From NCBI RefSeq assembly GCF_016097555.1, contig NC_054704.1, positions 27,664,795-27,728,794 of the forward strand: a stretch of DNA of 64,000 bases, written 5' to 3'. The notes under the pieces were generated by a model that made no database searches, was not told where the DNA came from, and saw only the letters and a program-made list of their open reading frames with translations. Shown piece by piece: positions 10,255-21,737 of the stretch (its first letter is position 1; the number at the start of each line of letters is the position of its first letter). The stretch comes from Gigantopelta aegis. Its lineage: Eukaryota > Mollusca > Gastropoda > Neomphalida > Peltospiridae. The position numbers and the translations under genes are program-made.

Positions 10255-13200
10255 GTATAAAATATCCCTTGCTGCTATTAAAACATATAGAGAGCTTCCT
10301 CTATGACTAAATATCAGAAATATCAAATGTTTGATAGTTAAATAGTCGACAATTAATAAACTAACGAAACAAACGTTTAACTTTGCACAATCTAATTAAA
10401 ATTAGCTCCACTGGTTAACTACTATAATCTGCTTATCTAACAGCACCCCGTTGGAGCTCATGTCCAGTGGACCTTTCATTCGACCAATCAAAACTTGACT
10501 TGCAAAATCATGCCAGTGATTTGAAAAGAATTAGAAAACATTCGGGATTAAACGAAGGTATACGAAATGATTCGGGTGAATTATTACGAAGTATGCCGGA
10601 ACCTAATTTCAATATAGAATTTTATATAAAATTCGTTTCAAGACGAAAAAAAACCGTGATGATATAGCCATAAAATCCAGAGTTTATTACTGTACCTTTT
10701 CCCCTGTTTTTTAATGTTGAAATAGACCAACAAGTTCGCCTATTGCATAAATATTCTCGCTCGATATTTTTAGAATTTGTATGCTCCCGAATAAAGCTAT
10801 AAAAGGCGAAGTGTAATTGGTCAATATTTAAATTGTTATTTATAGATGAAATGTCACCTGGACATGGGAGTCCACGAAATTCTGTTAGAACTACTGGTAG
10901 ACCAGTAGAGCTAATTTTAATCAGATTGAACTTTGCACCGATGGTAATGTGCATTTTATCTGAATATATTTTAAAAATAAATTTTATATTTTAACAATAC
11001 CTTTGTGACTCTACTTTCAGATTTTACAGCACTGAATTACACAGGAAAAGAGTTTCTGATCCCAATCAGAGGAAATAGTCTCCTTTATATCCTTCTGTCA
11101 TCTGAACATAACGCCAATGTAACAATAATGGATAATTATAATTCTAAACAAAAGAATTATTCTGTTGTGGCTGGGACATCAGTTACAGTTGATTGGAATT
11201 ATACTAGTGACAAGATAGATAAACAAACTGTTTTGAATTATGGCAATATATTAGTTAAAACTGAATGGAGTAATAGTGATGACAATAATTATAGTAATGG
11301 TGGTAGCAATAAACTGTCACTACATATTGTATCATCCTCTGCAATTAACGTGTATGCTCTTAACAGAAGATCGCATTCTTCAGATGGGTACCGAGTGCTA
11401 CCATTTCAGGCATTATCTACAGAATACATAGCCGTTTCGTACACCTCTGGCGATTGTTGGATACTGGCGTCGGCTGTATACAATGATACAAATATTAAAA
11501 TCCAGTTTCGAGTCAATACTGGTGGTGAGCGTTCTACTGTTATCTCAAATGCTTTTGAACAGACGTATACGCTGAATCGGTTCGAAGTCATTCGAATCAG
11601 ATGTAATCGCGATTTAACAGGGACACTCGTCACTAGCAATAAACGAATCGCAGTGGTGTCTAGGGGCGTGGGAACATTTGAAGAAATGCTGCCTCCTACG
11701 GAAATGTTTGGGAACAGGTTTGTTCTGCCTGGTCTTAAAACGAAAGATACAAAGGCCGTTTATCGTATCATTGCTAAGGAGAACGGTACAAATATCTTTG
11801 GTGGCACTCGACTAAACAAGACCATCGATAGGGGTGATTCCATCAAGATAGATGTTACTGATCCTCTGTGTATTAATTCTAACAGACCAGTCATGGCTGT
11901 CTTGATCGCTGTCTATAAAAGAAATCCATTTTTCCTGTCGCTTGTACCACCTACAAGTCAATATAGCAGCAAGACATTTGTTCAGTTTTATTTACCCAGT
12001 CATTATGTCTTATTCGAGTCGTACATTACGATTTCAGCACGCAAGAATGAAACATCCAGATTAAGTCAAATCACTGGTTCTAAAAATATTGTTACCATCG
12101 AATCTAGCGACTACGCGGTGGTTACAGCGAATCTAACATCAAATGTTCTGACTCTCATTGGTGAATTAAACACTCCTCTTGGAATTATAATATACGGACA
12201 ACAAAAGATTAAACACGATATAACTGGATTCGGATTTCCCTTGGGAATGGAGTTTGGTGAGCTTTGCTTAAAGAATAATTCACCGTTATGTTAAAATATG
12301 TTTAACGTTTTTGTAGTCTCTAGCATTTATGATGTACACACACGCACGCACGCACGCACACACACACACACGCACATTTTTTAACTGAATGTGGTATTCC
12401 ACTCGTTGGTATTTATAAACGTCAGACTCATAGTCTGGATAGAGAAATCTATCGGCACCGTGGCTACAAATTGTTTTACCTGGTGGGTGTAGGAAGGATA
12501 CTTATATTACTCCCTGTGCACAAGTAATGAGTCAATGAGACAAGAAAGTCCGCTCTACATAAGCTACTGTTACCAATTAGTAATATTAGGTATTCTAGAC
12601 GCTTTTGCAATACATTACATTACATCGTTATATTAAAATGGGAAATAGTCTGGTATTTTTACAAACTGAGTATGGATTCTATATTAACCTATCTTAGGCA
12701 GTCATCCACCCACAGAGCAATGTCGCTCCCTCCCCCAAAAAAAACAACAACGTTTTAAATAGAAATATATTTTGATTTTGGTCAAAAACTTGGGGGAGGA
12801 AAGGCGGTATAGAGACCTTAAAATATTTTACATAATACTCAAGCCCGTGGGTGAAACTGTTGCGATAATGTCAGTTTGTTTAATGAAGTAGATGTTTTCT
12901 GTATTGAATTATTCTAAACATTGATGATTGCCTGTACAGTGCATCGTTGAGTACTAGTTCGAATGGGAAATAATGTGGTATTTTTACAAATGAGATGATT
13001 CTACGACCAATCTTAGGGAGATACCTACTGACTGACCTATATCTCCTTACCAATAAGCAAATTATAAAACGTTTAACATATAGGGATGTACATTTTGATT
13101 TTGTTTAGAAAGTGGGATGCAGGGGCGGTACAGTGATAATAAAATATTTAATATCTCAAGCCCGTGGAAGAAATTATTCAGATAAAATCAATTTTGTATT

Positions 13201-16200
13201 TAATTAAAGCTGCAGTTCTTGGAATATTTTTATTATTTAAGCATTTAGAATAGATGATCCAGGTCTGTTTGGTACATAAAAGGTCCACCACATCGCTATA
13301 GTTTTGCAATGCTAGCTTATCTACATTATCTAGGTCAACTACAAACGCAATGGCCAGCTTTGTTTTTCTTCATTTAGCGGGACGCCAGTAGAACTGGGAC
13401 TTTACGTGATTTGCGCAGGCGCTGAGCTTATCATTTGATTTTGAACAAATTTAACTGTCTTGATTGAGGGGTCGTCTCATATCTCCAAAACATATTTATA
13501 TCCATAGAGGTATGGTACCACGCCTTTCCAGGGGTCGGTGCCTTGAAATTTTGACAGTGGCCAGCTGTTGGCATACGCGTTACATGTAAGTTGGTGTTAC
13601 TAATTACATAACGCTCTAGGGGTAGAGGAAGAGGGTGTTGTGTTCGATTTACGTAAAACATTTTAAGACTATATGTTATTTTTATTCATTACTTAGGACT
13701 AAAACGATGTCTTATGGAAATGCGCGGTCAGTGTAGGATCGGTCACCATCGGCGTGTATATATAAGGTCGTGGTATGTGATATCCTGTCTGTGGGATGGT
13801 ACATATAAACGATCCCTTGCTAAAAAAAAATGTAGCGGGTTTCCAAGGTACGTGTGCAGGGATTTCAGCGGGGTTCGGGTTATAGACTGTGTTGAGCGAA
13901 GTTTATATTGGGCCATGCTCCCCCAGAAAATACACTTCAATTTTTTTAAGCTTGGGCAGGTAAGGGTTTCGACCTCTAATACCCTCCCCTTGCACATGCA
14001 CCCGATTTCTCTCTAAGATTATATGTCAAAATTACCAACTGTTAGACATCCAACAGCAGATGGAATGAAGGATAGGATATGTTTTATTTAACGACGCACT
14101 CAACACATTTTATTTACGGTTATATGGCGTCGGATGATTATTAAATCAATATGCTCTAACATTGATGTCGTTAAACAAACAAACATCTAACTTTAGCCTT
14201 TCCAAACGAAAGAATATTTATTTGAATTTGTCGATTTTAACACACGTAAAATTAAGAAGTGAAAACGTCAAATGCATAAGCCATGAGTTATCTCCAATAT
14301 TTTCATGTAAAGGTCGTAAGGCCAAGAATGTTTTTTTTTATCGAATGATGAGGGTTTTTAAAAAGTATTATGTGTATATTAAATCCTTTTTTTACACGAA
14401 GAGTTTATTTCCTTCTTAGAAAATAATCAAATCATTATCTAACTACAATCTACGTTAGTAGCTTACAACTGCCTGGTACCAATTCTACATTTTCACCGTA
14501 ATTTACGACTACAGAAAGCTACGCAGCAACGATAGAAGTGCCTAGACTGCTTCGTGAAACGAGGCCCAGGTTTAATTCAGTAGAGGCCCCTGGACTCGGT
14601 CACTAATGTTACAGAGGTTGCGCTGGCGGGGCTGGGTGGGTGGGTCATCCATGAACCTTTTAGGGATAGTGACAGCTTAATAGGTTAGATATCCACATTC
14701 TCAGTAGAACGGTGTGGAGAATCGTTTCTCATTAGTGGCTAACCATCAGCCTTTGTCCTCAACAGAGAACCCAAACAGCCGAGAACTGTGTTCAGGATAT
14801 CGTGCTCAACCTTACATTTTAATACAGTGTTCAATGCCTTCTGTGTACACTTTGAGTTGGGATTAAAAACAAAAACCCAAGTCCAATTTTTTTTTTCTTC
14901 TAAATAGACTCGGTTTAATTGTGTTTAGAATTAACTGACTTCCTATGGGTGTATCAAGGGCAAGAGGTAAAACAACCCACATACATGCTTGCACTGTTCA
15001 AAATAATCAAATGTCAAATACATATTCCAGCAGATTTGGTTTCTTTGACTCTTGTGCCAATATTATCAAACTACTGTCCTAACTGGAAATCATTTATCAG
15101 CTGTCATTACTTTATCTACACGGCGACACAGTTTGAGACAGGCCAATTTGAATAAGATGTACAAAACCGTACATCTAATAAGCTGTTTTTAAATGAATAT
15201 GTATTAACCTACTTTTTCTTCAATTTGTTTTTCAGCTCTTGTGGTTGATCCATCTCCAACCACAAATAACTACCGGACATTAAACAAAAGTAAATTGACT
15301 ATGACAGATAATGAAAATGTTGATACCACAAACACAGCCGAATCTGATGTAGGCATTACAGATGCAATTCTACACACGTCAGGTGACGAAACGGATACGG
15401 TTTTTACAGATCAAGCTGATTCAACATTGGCGTTCAGTGCTATGAGTTCCGTGGACAAACCTCCACACTACATGCCAAGTGATGTGCAAATGTCAGTGAG
15501 CGCTACTCCTTTCATGGAGACATCTCCACACATAGAACCTGTCTCCGCACTGTCCATCATGGACTCCATGCATCAGTATAATGACGGAACAATACCAGCT
15601 AGCGTTACCGATGTCATAGATATAACTCCTGGAATAGATAGTGTATACAGCTGGCCCGATAGCATCTATAGAACTCCACAAACAGACAGTGATGACGTCA
15701 TGCTGCAGACACGCATCACTGAGTTTTCACAGCAGCTTGAACCGAGCCCTGTACAGGACCCTACAAAATCAAACAACAGGCCACCTAGCGTTACTAGTAT
15801 CATGGCTTCAACTCCACAGACAGAGAGTGATGACGCCATGCTGCAGACACGCATCACTGAGCTCACACAGCAGCTGGAGCCGAGTCCTGTACAGGACTCT
15901 ACAGAGTGGAACACGCCACCTCTCAACTCTGAACAAGGAAGTTTGGCTACACTGTCTGTATTTCCATCTTTTTGCTCAGAATTTCCAACACCATGGACTT
16001 CGACCACTACTGTTCCTGGGAGCTCGACGACTCGTGTCTGCAGATGTTCTTGTCGTGGACAAGGAACACAGACGAAGGAGTCCGCGTCACAGTATGCAGA
16101 AGAGACGAGGAAGAATCTGACCGTAGAAAAGGCTACTCTGAGAAAGACGATGGGTAAACGCGTCACTGTGAAAGATGGCCGACCTTCCGCACATGCTATA

Positions 16201-16320
16201 GGGTGGATTGCTATTCTGATGGTCCTTGTTCCTGTGGCTATCTTTGTCATTTCAGACGTCTTCTCTCTCTATATACATATTCGTGAACTCTACCTTGGAA
16301 CAAAAAACAACTCACCGTAA
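10191..16320 (+). CDS. IgGFc-binding-domain type I membrane protein, copy 2 (complete)
   Basis: Three exons, 10191-10254, 11021-12256 and 15236-16320, sum to 2385 nt: 794 codons plus stop with no frame break. Both introns are phase 1. Residues 1-21 are a signal peptide. About 131-425 are the IgGFc-binding-type domain and 434-700 a Ser/Thr/Pro-rich stalk with two 46-residue repeats. Cys 702, 704 and 706 form the CRCSC cluster, about 754-776 are the membrane helix, and 777-794 the tail. The protein should sit in the plasma membrane with the domain outside. Relatives with this domain occur in mucus proteins and in many mollusc surface proteins; ligand binding, adhesion or immune recognition is inference. 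A possible poly(A) signal is AAAATAAAATTCC near 16970. Codon use and frame are intact, so it looks functional. Confidence 0.88.
10255..11020. other. Intron 1 of copy 2
   Basis: 766 nt, collinear with 16-775 of copy 1. It contains two open stretches that look exon-like but do not fit the phases (see rejected items). Confidence 0.7.
11021..12256 (+). CDS. Exon 2 of copy 2: IgGFc-binding-type domain
   Basis: 1236 nt between CTACTTTCAG and the donor GTGAGC at 12257. Against copy 1 it has an extra 24 nt (about 11278-11301), adding eight residues (D-D-N-N-Y-S-N-G) in an Asn/Ser-rich loop. By eye I count 32 substitutions over the shared 1212 nt, 22 of them replacing an amino acid. They cluster at 11989-12015, where FNLSIYYDSFES became FYLPSHYVLFES. 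One Cys of the GDCC pair is Trp here. The domain motifs (TGTLVTSNKRIAV, EEMLPP, YRIIAKENGTNI) are unchanged. As in copy 1, the frame stays open 12 codons past the donor. Confidence 0.9.
12635..13215 (+). repeat. Diverged tandem duplication inside intron 2 (copy 2)
   Basis: Counterpart of 2351-2950, with units at about 12635-12920 and 12963-13215. Its presence in both genes shows it existed before the gene duplication. A CA/CACG run precedes it at about 12335-12373. Confidence 0.6.
13716..14186 (+). mobile_element. Composite tRNA-derived SINE in intron 2 of copy 2
   Basis: Same head, body, internal insert and nested reversed fragment as 3441-3919, at the same place in the intron. The C-run seen in copy 1 is short here. 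Confidence 0.75.
15236..16320 (+). CDS. Exon 3 of copy 2: repeat stalk, Cys cluster, membrane helix
   Basis: Starts after TTGTTTTTCAG (ends 15235) and ends at TAA (16318-16320). The content follows copy 1, but with two stalk repeats, making it 46 codons shorter. VCRCSC, the basic TVKDGRPSAHAIGW segment, the helix (16195-16263) and the tail YLGTKNNSP are kept. Confidence 0.86.
15673..15918 (+). repeat. Coding minisatellite, 138-bp unit, about 1.8 copies
   Basis: Units start at 15673 and 15811. The first joins features of units 1 and 2 of copy 1; the second matches the last unit of copy 1, so the loss is internal. Confidence 0.88.
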
Positions 16321-17094
16321 CCATAGTCAAAGATACACGCAGGTTTACTTGATTACAAATGTTCAATTCTGTGAAATGATACACACTATGTGTTATTCCT
16401 TTGTTAAACAAACTCCCCAAATTTAATGTTACAGATGAAAATAATACTCGTGTTTTCCTTTTTGGTATTCAGCATTTGTGATGAAGCAAATGTGTATGAA
16501 ATCTTATCATTCGATTCGATAGTCTCCTTGCAAAAAGACCAATCAAAACACTGCAGAACCTGCATGTATTGGGAATTACTCAAAATACCACATGCAAGAA
16601 ATGTTATGGCTAATAACATATATTAGTAATATACAGCATGTAAAATTACACAGATATATAATTGTCACTTTTACAAAGATGTAGGATATCTAAAACAGTG
16701 TTAAAATCTAAACAGTAAGTGCATGTATACGTTTAGATAGTTATATGATTGATCAGTAGGTGTTTAATTATACCACATCTAATTTTGTTTACCTGAATAG
16801 TTTATTGAGATCCATTTGGTGCAAACATATACTTTAAATTTAACTGTACTGAATTTTCAGTTGGAATCAAAGTCCAGACAGCAAAGGTTTTATAACCAGA
16901 TGTTTGTTTATCATCACATATATATAATTTAAAAAAAACAATTTATCGTGACTTTATGAAAATAAAATTCCAAACCTAGTCCAAACTATAATCTAATTCC
17001 ATCAGGTGTTAATGTATTCCACAATCTGATTTCCTATCGAATACACCACTGTAAACATCCCTGTCCAAATATCTATTACATGTATTAAAGGGAC
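16321..17094. other. 3' flank of copy 2
   Basis: Likely 3' UTR followed by AT-rich intergenic DNA. Homology to copy 1 is visible to 16658, where copy 1 meets its N gap. No other gene is seen. Confidence 0.5.
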
Positions 17095-17098
17095 ATTC

Positions 17099-17452
17099 CT
17101 GAGTTTGCTGCAATTTTTAAGATGTTATCGACTGACAGAGACTTTTTGACGACTGTAATTACATATTAAAAAAAATATTTTTCTGCATAAAATATTAGTG
17201 GCTGTATATTAAACGTGTTTCTGATCGTTCTAATATTTGTACTAGGTTAAATTTCATTTAATTCCTAAAAATTAAATTTTAAGACACAATCCAGTTTGGG
17301 CTTCTTACAAATATTAAGACGACCAGAAACACATTGAATATACAGACACTGATATTCTAAACAAGAAAATATATTTAATATTTAGGTTTAATCGTAGAAA
17401 TATTTTATTAGTCGGAAACATCTTACAATGCAGCAAACTCGGGAATGTCCCT
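17099..17452. mobile_element. MITE with TTAA target duplication
   Basis: Terminal inverted repeats AGGGACATTCCTGAGTTTGC and GCAAACTCGGGAATGTCCCT, flanked by TTAA at 17095-17098 and 17453-17456. It has no ORF. TTAA targets are typical of piggyBac and Kolobok families; I cannot tell which. Confidence 0.85.
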
Positions 17453-17743
17453 TTAACTAACACTGTGAGTAATAGAAATGAACCTGTTGTTATATAAAAT
17501 ATACCTCCTGGTTATACAGCCCTGCTGTTTGAGATGCATGTCCTAGACAGAGGTTAGAATGAGACAAGAAACTCACTACCTCCAGTCATACCAGTAACAG
17601 TCTTTTATACATACCGTTCCATGGACGGGACAAATAATACCAAAACGTATGATACACGATAGTACAGGAAGTCTGTATAGAACTGGAAATAACAAGATAG
17701 GTCGACTGAGGTAGATCTGTCTACGATTGATCTCACTGCGATC

Positions 17744-18057
17744 TGTTTGTTTTGTTTAACACCACCACTAGAGCACATCAGTTAATCAGCCATCGGCTAT
17801 TGGATGTCAGTCAAACAGTTGTTAATTCTGACACGTAGTCACCAGAGGAAACCCGCTACATTTTCATGCAGCAAGGTATATTGTATATGCACTTTCCCAC
17901 AGACAGGAAAGAACATACCATGGACTTTGGCCAATTGTGCTGCACTGGTTGGAACGAGAGAAAAAACAATCAGTTGAATGGATCCACCGAGGTGGTTCGA
18001 TCCTGCGACGTAAGCACCTTAAGCGAGCACTCAACCGACTGAGCTAAATCCCATCCC
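17744..18057 (-). mobile_element. tRNA-derived SINE, GAGCTAAATCCC-head subfamily
   Basis: Read on the minus strand, it has a tRNA-like head (GGGATTTAGCTCAGTCGGTTGAG and a B-box-like GTCGCAGGATCGAACCA), a body with TGTGGGAAAGTGCATATA, and the end block TTAAACAAAACAAAC. It looks near full length. Confidence 0.85.
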
Positions 18058-18080
18058 TTAATCTACAAAGTAACATTCAC

Positions 18081-18160
18081 TTATTTTCTCATGTAGATAT
18101 TGTTGTCTATATCGTGTTGCTTATTTTCTCATGTAGATATTGTTGTCTATATCGTGTTGC
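18081..18160 (+). repeat. 40-bp unit repeated twice, then TTG/TTA run
   Basis: TTATTTTCTCATGTAGATAT.. occurs as two identical 40-bp units, followed by a TTG/TTA microsatellite to about 18205. Confidence 0.9.
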
Positions 18161-18352
18161 TATTGTTATTGTTGTTGCTGTTGTTATTGTTGTTAATCTT
18201 ATTCTTGTTCACAGTTCGTGTTCTGTTTGTTAAGCTAGTGTCACTATGACCAATTGTACTTACGGTGGTTAGTCGAGTACCAATTTAGACACTAATTAAT
18301 ATGTCAAAGCAAATTTGTTCAATGTTTTTGTTTGTTGTAGATTTTGTTGTCG

Positions 18353-18432
18353 GCTCCAAATGTAATCAACCTCCACTGAGGGGATTAGAACCACGGACAC
18401 TCAGTATAAGTCCAACTGAGCTAACGGAGAAA
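18353..18432 (-). repeat. tRNA-like SINE head or tRNA relic
   Basis: On the minus strand, TCCGTTAGCTCAGTTGGACT resembles an A box and GGTTCTAATCCC a B box. The acceptor stem does not pair, so it is not a working tRNA. Confidence 0.45.
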
Positions 18433-18460
18433 TTCTCACTATTTCAATTCTTTATTACCG

Positions 18461-19398
18461 TAAGCATTTGTTTATTGGTACCAACAACATACATATATAA
18501 TACATGAGCAATCAATAGTGACATGAAAAGTATGGCTAGTGGAGAATACTAGAAATGTCATTAATATTTTAAACAAACATACTGCACCGTCAGGTGAAGC
18601 TACGTCCCAGAATTATTAGGTGGCTAGCCCCCCCCCCCCCCCCCCCCCTCCTCCCGTGCTGCCGTGCCTGGATCTTAATATGGTTCTTGTACTCACCAGA
18701 CCCAGACATAGATCAGGTGTGCTTTGGGTCTAACAGATGACAAAATGAGACTTTATAAACATTGCATTTTATAAACCAATTCTATAATTAAAATAAATTA
18801 AGCTTTACAATGAATGTGTGAAATAGTATGCGACTTTTTTCTTCATTAGGCAGTGCCGCGTCATTTAAATGTATTGCACTCTTAATATTGGAATAAAATA
18901 GTTTGCTTCTTTATTTGGCTAGTTGTTTATAATTTATACAGCTATGTCTACCGTTTGCGTCAACATCATCTGGTCTCGAAATGCAATACCTTTAAAGGGA
19001 CTTCTGAATAATTTGAACAATATTTCCGCAAAATACTTCAAATTCCTTGGTGAAATATGCACATCCGTGTGTGTACTCAACCGTCCTTTGTGTGGGTTTT
19101 TTTTGTAACATGTACGGCAGTTGTAGAAGGTAGTTTCTAGTAAACTAGTCTGAAAGTGGCAGTCCTCTTTGTGGTGATGCAACAAATATGAAATATCCAG
19201 TAATGGATTCCCTCGGGATGACTCTTCCTATACACGAGGCATTTGATAGAGATTCATGGAATCAACCACTATTTTGCCAAATGCAACGGTACGGTTTTTT
19301 ATGTTCAGAATTGGTAGCAGTGCATACATCGTGATCAAAACCAGTCCCCATGTGCAAGCAAAGCACCTGATTGTAGTATACCATTACGACTCTTATCA
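18461..19398. other. Intergenic, no gene seen
   Basis: AT-rich, with a C-run at about 18630-18649. No exon or complete element is recognised. Confidence 0.55.
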
Positions 19399-19400
19399 TA

Positions 19401-19912
19401 TACTCTTCAAAAAAAGTAGGGGAACCTGAAATATTAATATCAACTATTAGACCACAGACATCCTAGTAAAGCACGTTCAGTTCTGTTTATCAACACACCG
19501 AAACACATTCCATAGTTTGCACATGCATCACGCAGTTGCCCCGTACACGTGCGTGGGGTGTCATTCTCGATTTTGATAATTTCCAGGAAGGTCCATTAAT
19601 CACTGTGGAACATTATTTCTGTCAATCTTTTTCATTCTGTTGAAGATACAGTTGTTATTGTTTTGTTTTTATTTTTATCGTTTAAATTTGCGATTTACTG
19701 ATAAAAAAAACGTGAACTTTCAAATCTCACTTCCAACCCCAATCGTCCTTCAAGATCTTTTGTGATCATAAAACCTACTGTAATACTGAACTACCGGTTG
19801 TAATGTTTGTCCAATTAATTCACTATTATAACCATTCCCCACAGCTAATATACCTTACAATTTTGCCAATTGTAAATTCTTATTAGAGTTCCCCTACTTT
19901 TTTTTAAGAGTA
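19401..19912. mobile_element. Tc1/mariner-type MITE with TACTCTTCAAAAAAAG ends
   Basis: Ends TACTCTTCAAAAAAAGTAGG and its inverse copy, bounded by TA on both sides. 512 bp, no ORF. A second copy in the other orientation is at 48040-48915. The end sequence resembles that of the Tc1-like element at 20245-21642. Confidence 0.85.
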
Positions 19913-20244
19913 TATACTATTTTGGATCAGCCACGTGCAGAGAGGATTCGCAATCGTCTTATAAATAATTAAAAAAAAAGAGTTATAACTGTTAGGCTTG
20001 TAATACAACATTTCTGTGCTATCTGCAATTGCGCGTATCAGTTATAATGTACTAGTATCAGGCCCGTAGCCAAGGGGGTGCGACCGCACCCCCCCCCACC
20101 CCCAGTGAGAATTGGAGTTCCGCCCAAAAATATATAATGCTTTTTGTTTCCTATTATAAGTATTTTAACGTTTTCCCTAACAGATGGCTGTATTAAATGC
20201 TAGTTTATTCGAAACCATTATTGGAAGCCTGCCCTCTGATATTA

Positions 20245-21642
20245 TACTCTGTCAAAAAAGAAACGTATAGGTGATAGGGAAAGAAGAAAAGTGTTTGATT
20301 TTACAAAATATCGTGTTTTTTTACAATGTTGCTGAATGACCATGTTTGTCAATGTTCCTGGAATGCGACAGCATGCCCAAATGCAACCTAAAACAAATTA
20401 ACGCACGTTGTGCCACGTTGTGCGATACTTGCAGGAAATCGGCGTGAAATGGTCAGTTTGGCGAATGTACGTGAAACTCGGGGAAAAGGTTGAGGTAGTA
20501 ATGGGTATTTAAAGTTGCAATGCTCGCAATGATACCTCATTTCCATTTCGACGTAGACGAGTTACACGATGCCAAGACTAAGCCTGCCGAATGGAAACAT
20601 TGCAATAGGCCGCCTCCAGTTAGGTGAATCTCAGTCAGCAGTCGCACGCCACATGAACGTCCATCAGAGCACCATTTCACGTCTCTGGGACAGGCATCAG
20701 CAGTTTCAATCAGCTGAAGACCAGCACAGAAGTGAAAGACCTCGCATAACAACTGCAGCACAAGATCGTTACATCCGGGTTCTGCACTTGCGTCACCGAA
20801 CTGCCACAGCAACGAACACTGCTGGACGCATACCTGGTTTGAGAAGGGTGTCTGCACAAACCATTCGGAAGCGACTTCGAGAAGCTGGTTTACGGGCTAA
20901 TTGAAGGTATGTTGGCCCCATCCTGCGACGTCAACATCGATATTTACGTGTTCGCTGGTGCACAAATGTACAGAGGTGGAACTTGGGAAACTGGTGGCGA
21001 GTATGGTTCAGCGACGAGTCACGTTTCCTTCTACATCGACATGATGGACGACAAGTGTTTACAGACGCCGCAATTAACGTTTTAACAACTGCGTCGCCCA
21101 AGTTGACAGATTCGGTGGAGGGAGTGTCATGATGTGGGGAGCCATCTCGTACACCGGCAGAAGTGTTCGTACAAGGAAACCTGACAGCTGTACTCTACCG
21201 GGATGAAATTCTTTGCCGTCACATGCTTCCCATTTTGGATCGACAGAGAGAACTCTTTCAGCAGGACAATGCCAGGCCGCATACGGCACGTGTAACAATG
21301 GATTTCCTACAGAATGAGAACATTAATGTGCTGCCATGGCCATCAAGATCGCCAAATCTCAATCCCATGGAATATCTATGGGACGAACTGGACCCGGAGC
21401 CTCAGACGCTTCCGCAACTGTCACATGCATTGCAGGAAGAATGGGCTGGGATTCCAATTCCAGCACCCTGGTGCGACGCTGTTTGGTGTGATGAAAACGC
21501 CTCCACTGCCGTCAGTCCATAGCACGAACATTGTCACATACTCATGTCAAATTGGACTGTGATACGATCATAAATAACGAAATTGTATTAAAGAGATGAT
21601 TCCACGAATATTTCGCCTATGCGTTTCTTTTTTAACCGAGTA
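20245..21642 (+). mobile_element. Tc1-like DNA transposon, degraded
   Basis: About 1.4 kb with terminal inverted repeats (TACTCTGTCAAAAAAGAAAC on the left, matched by the inverse of GTTTCTTTTTTAACCGAGTA on the right) and TA at both flanks. It encodes the broken transposase described separately. Confidence 0.88.
20569..21522 (+). pseudogene. Tc1-family DD34E transposase, broken
   Basis: The first frame (20569-20904) is the N-terminal DNA-binding part, with a paired-type helix-turn-helix (ESQSAVARHMNVHQSTISRL) and a second helix region (RVSAQTIRKRLREAG). A TGA at 20902 stops it. The catalytic core follows: FSDESRF (Asp codon 21013-21015), FQQDNARPHTA (Asp codon 21265-21267) and SPNLNPMEYLWDEL (Glu codon 21370-21372). 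The last two acids are 34 residues apart, as in Tc1. A frameshift near 21090-21120 breaks the GGGSVM region. No active protein can come from it. Confidence 0.88.
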
Positions 21643-21737
21643 TATTTGGCTGGTCTCCGTAGAAGCTCAAATATTAATTTCAGCGTTCGGAAATTTTCGT
21701 AAATATTTTTGTGGCCTAAAATGGTGCATGCGTTAAA

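Noticed and set aside
10467..10667. 66-residue frame in intron 1 of copy 2 that begins VDLSFDQSKLDLQNH
   Set aside because: Copy 1 has a frame-breaking difference at the same place (about 280-300), and inclusion would not keep the phase between exons 1 and 2.
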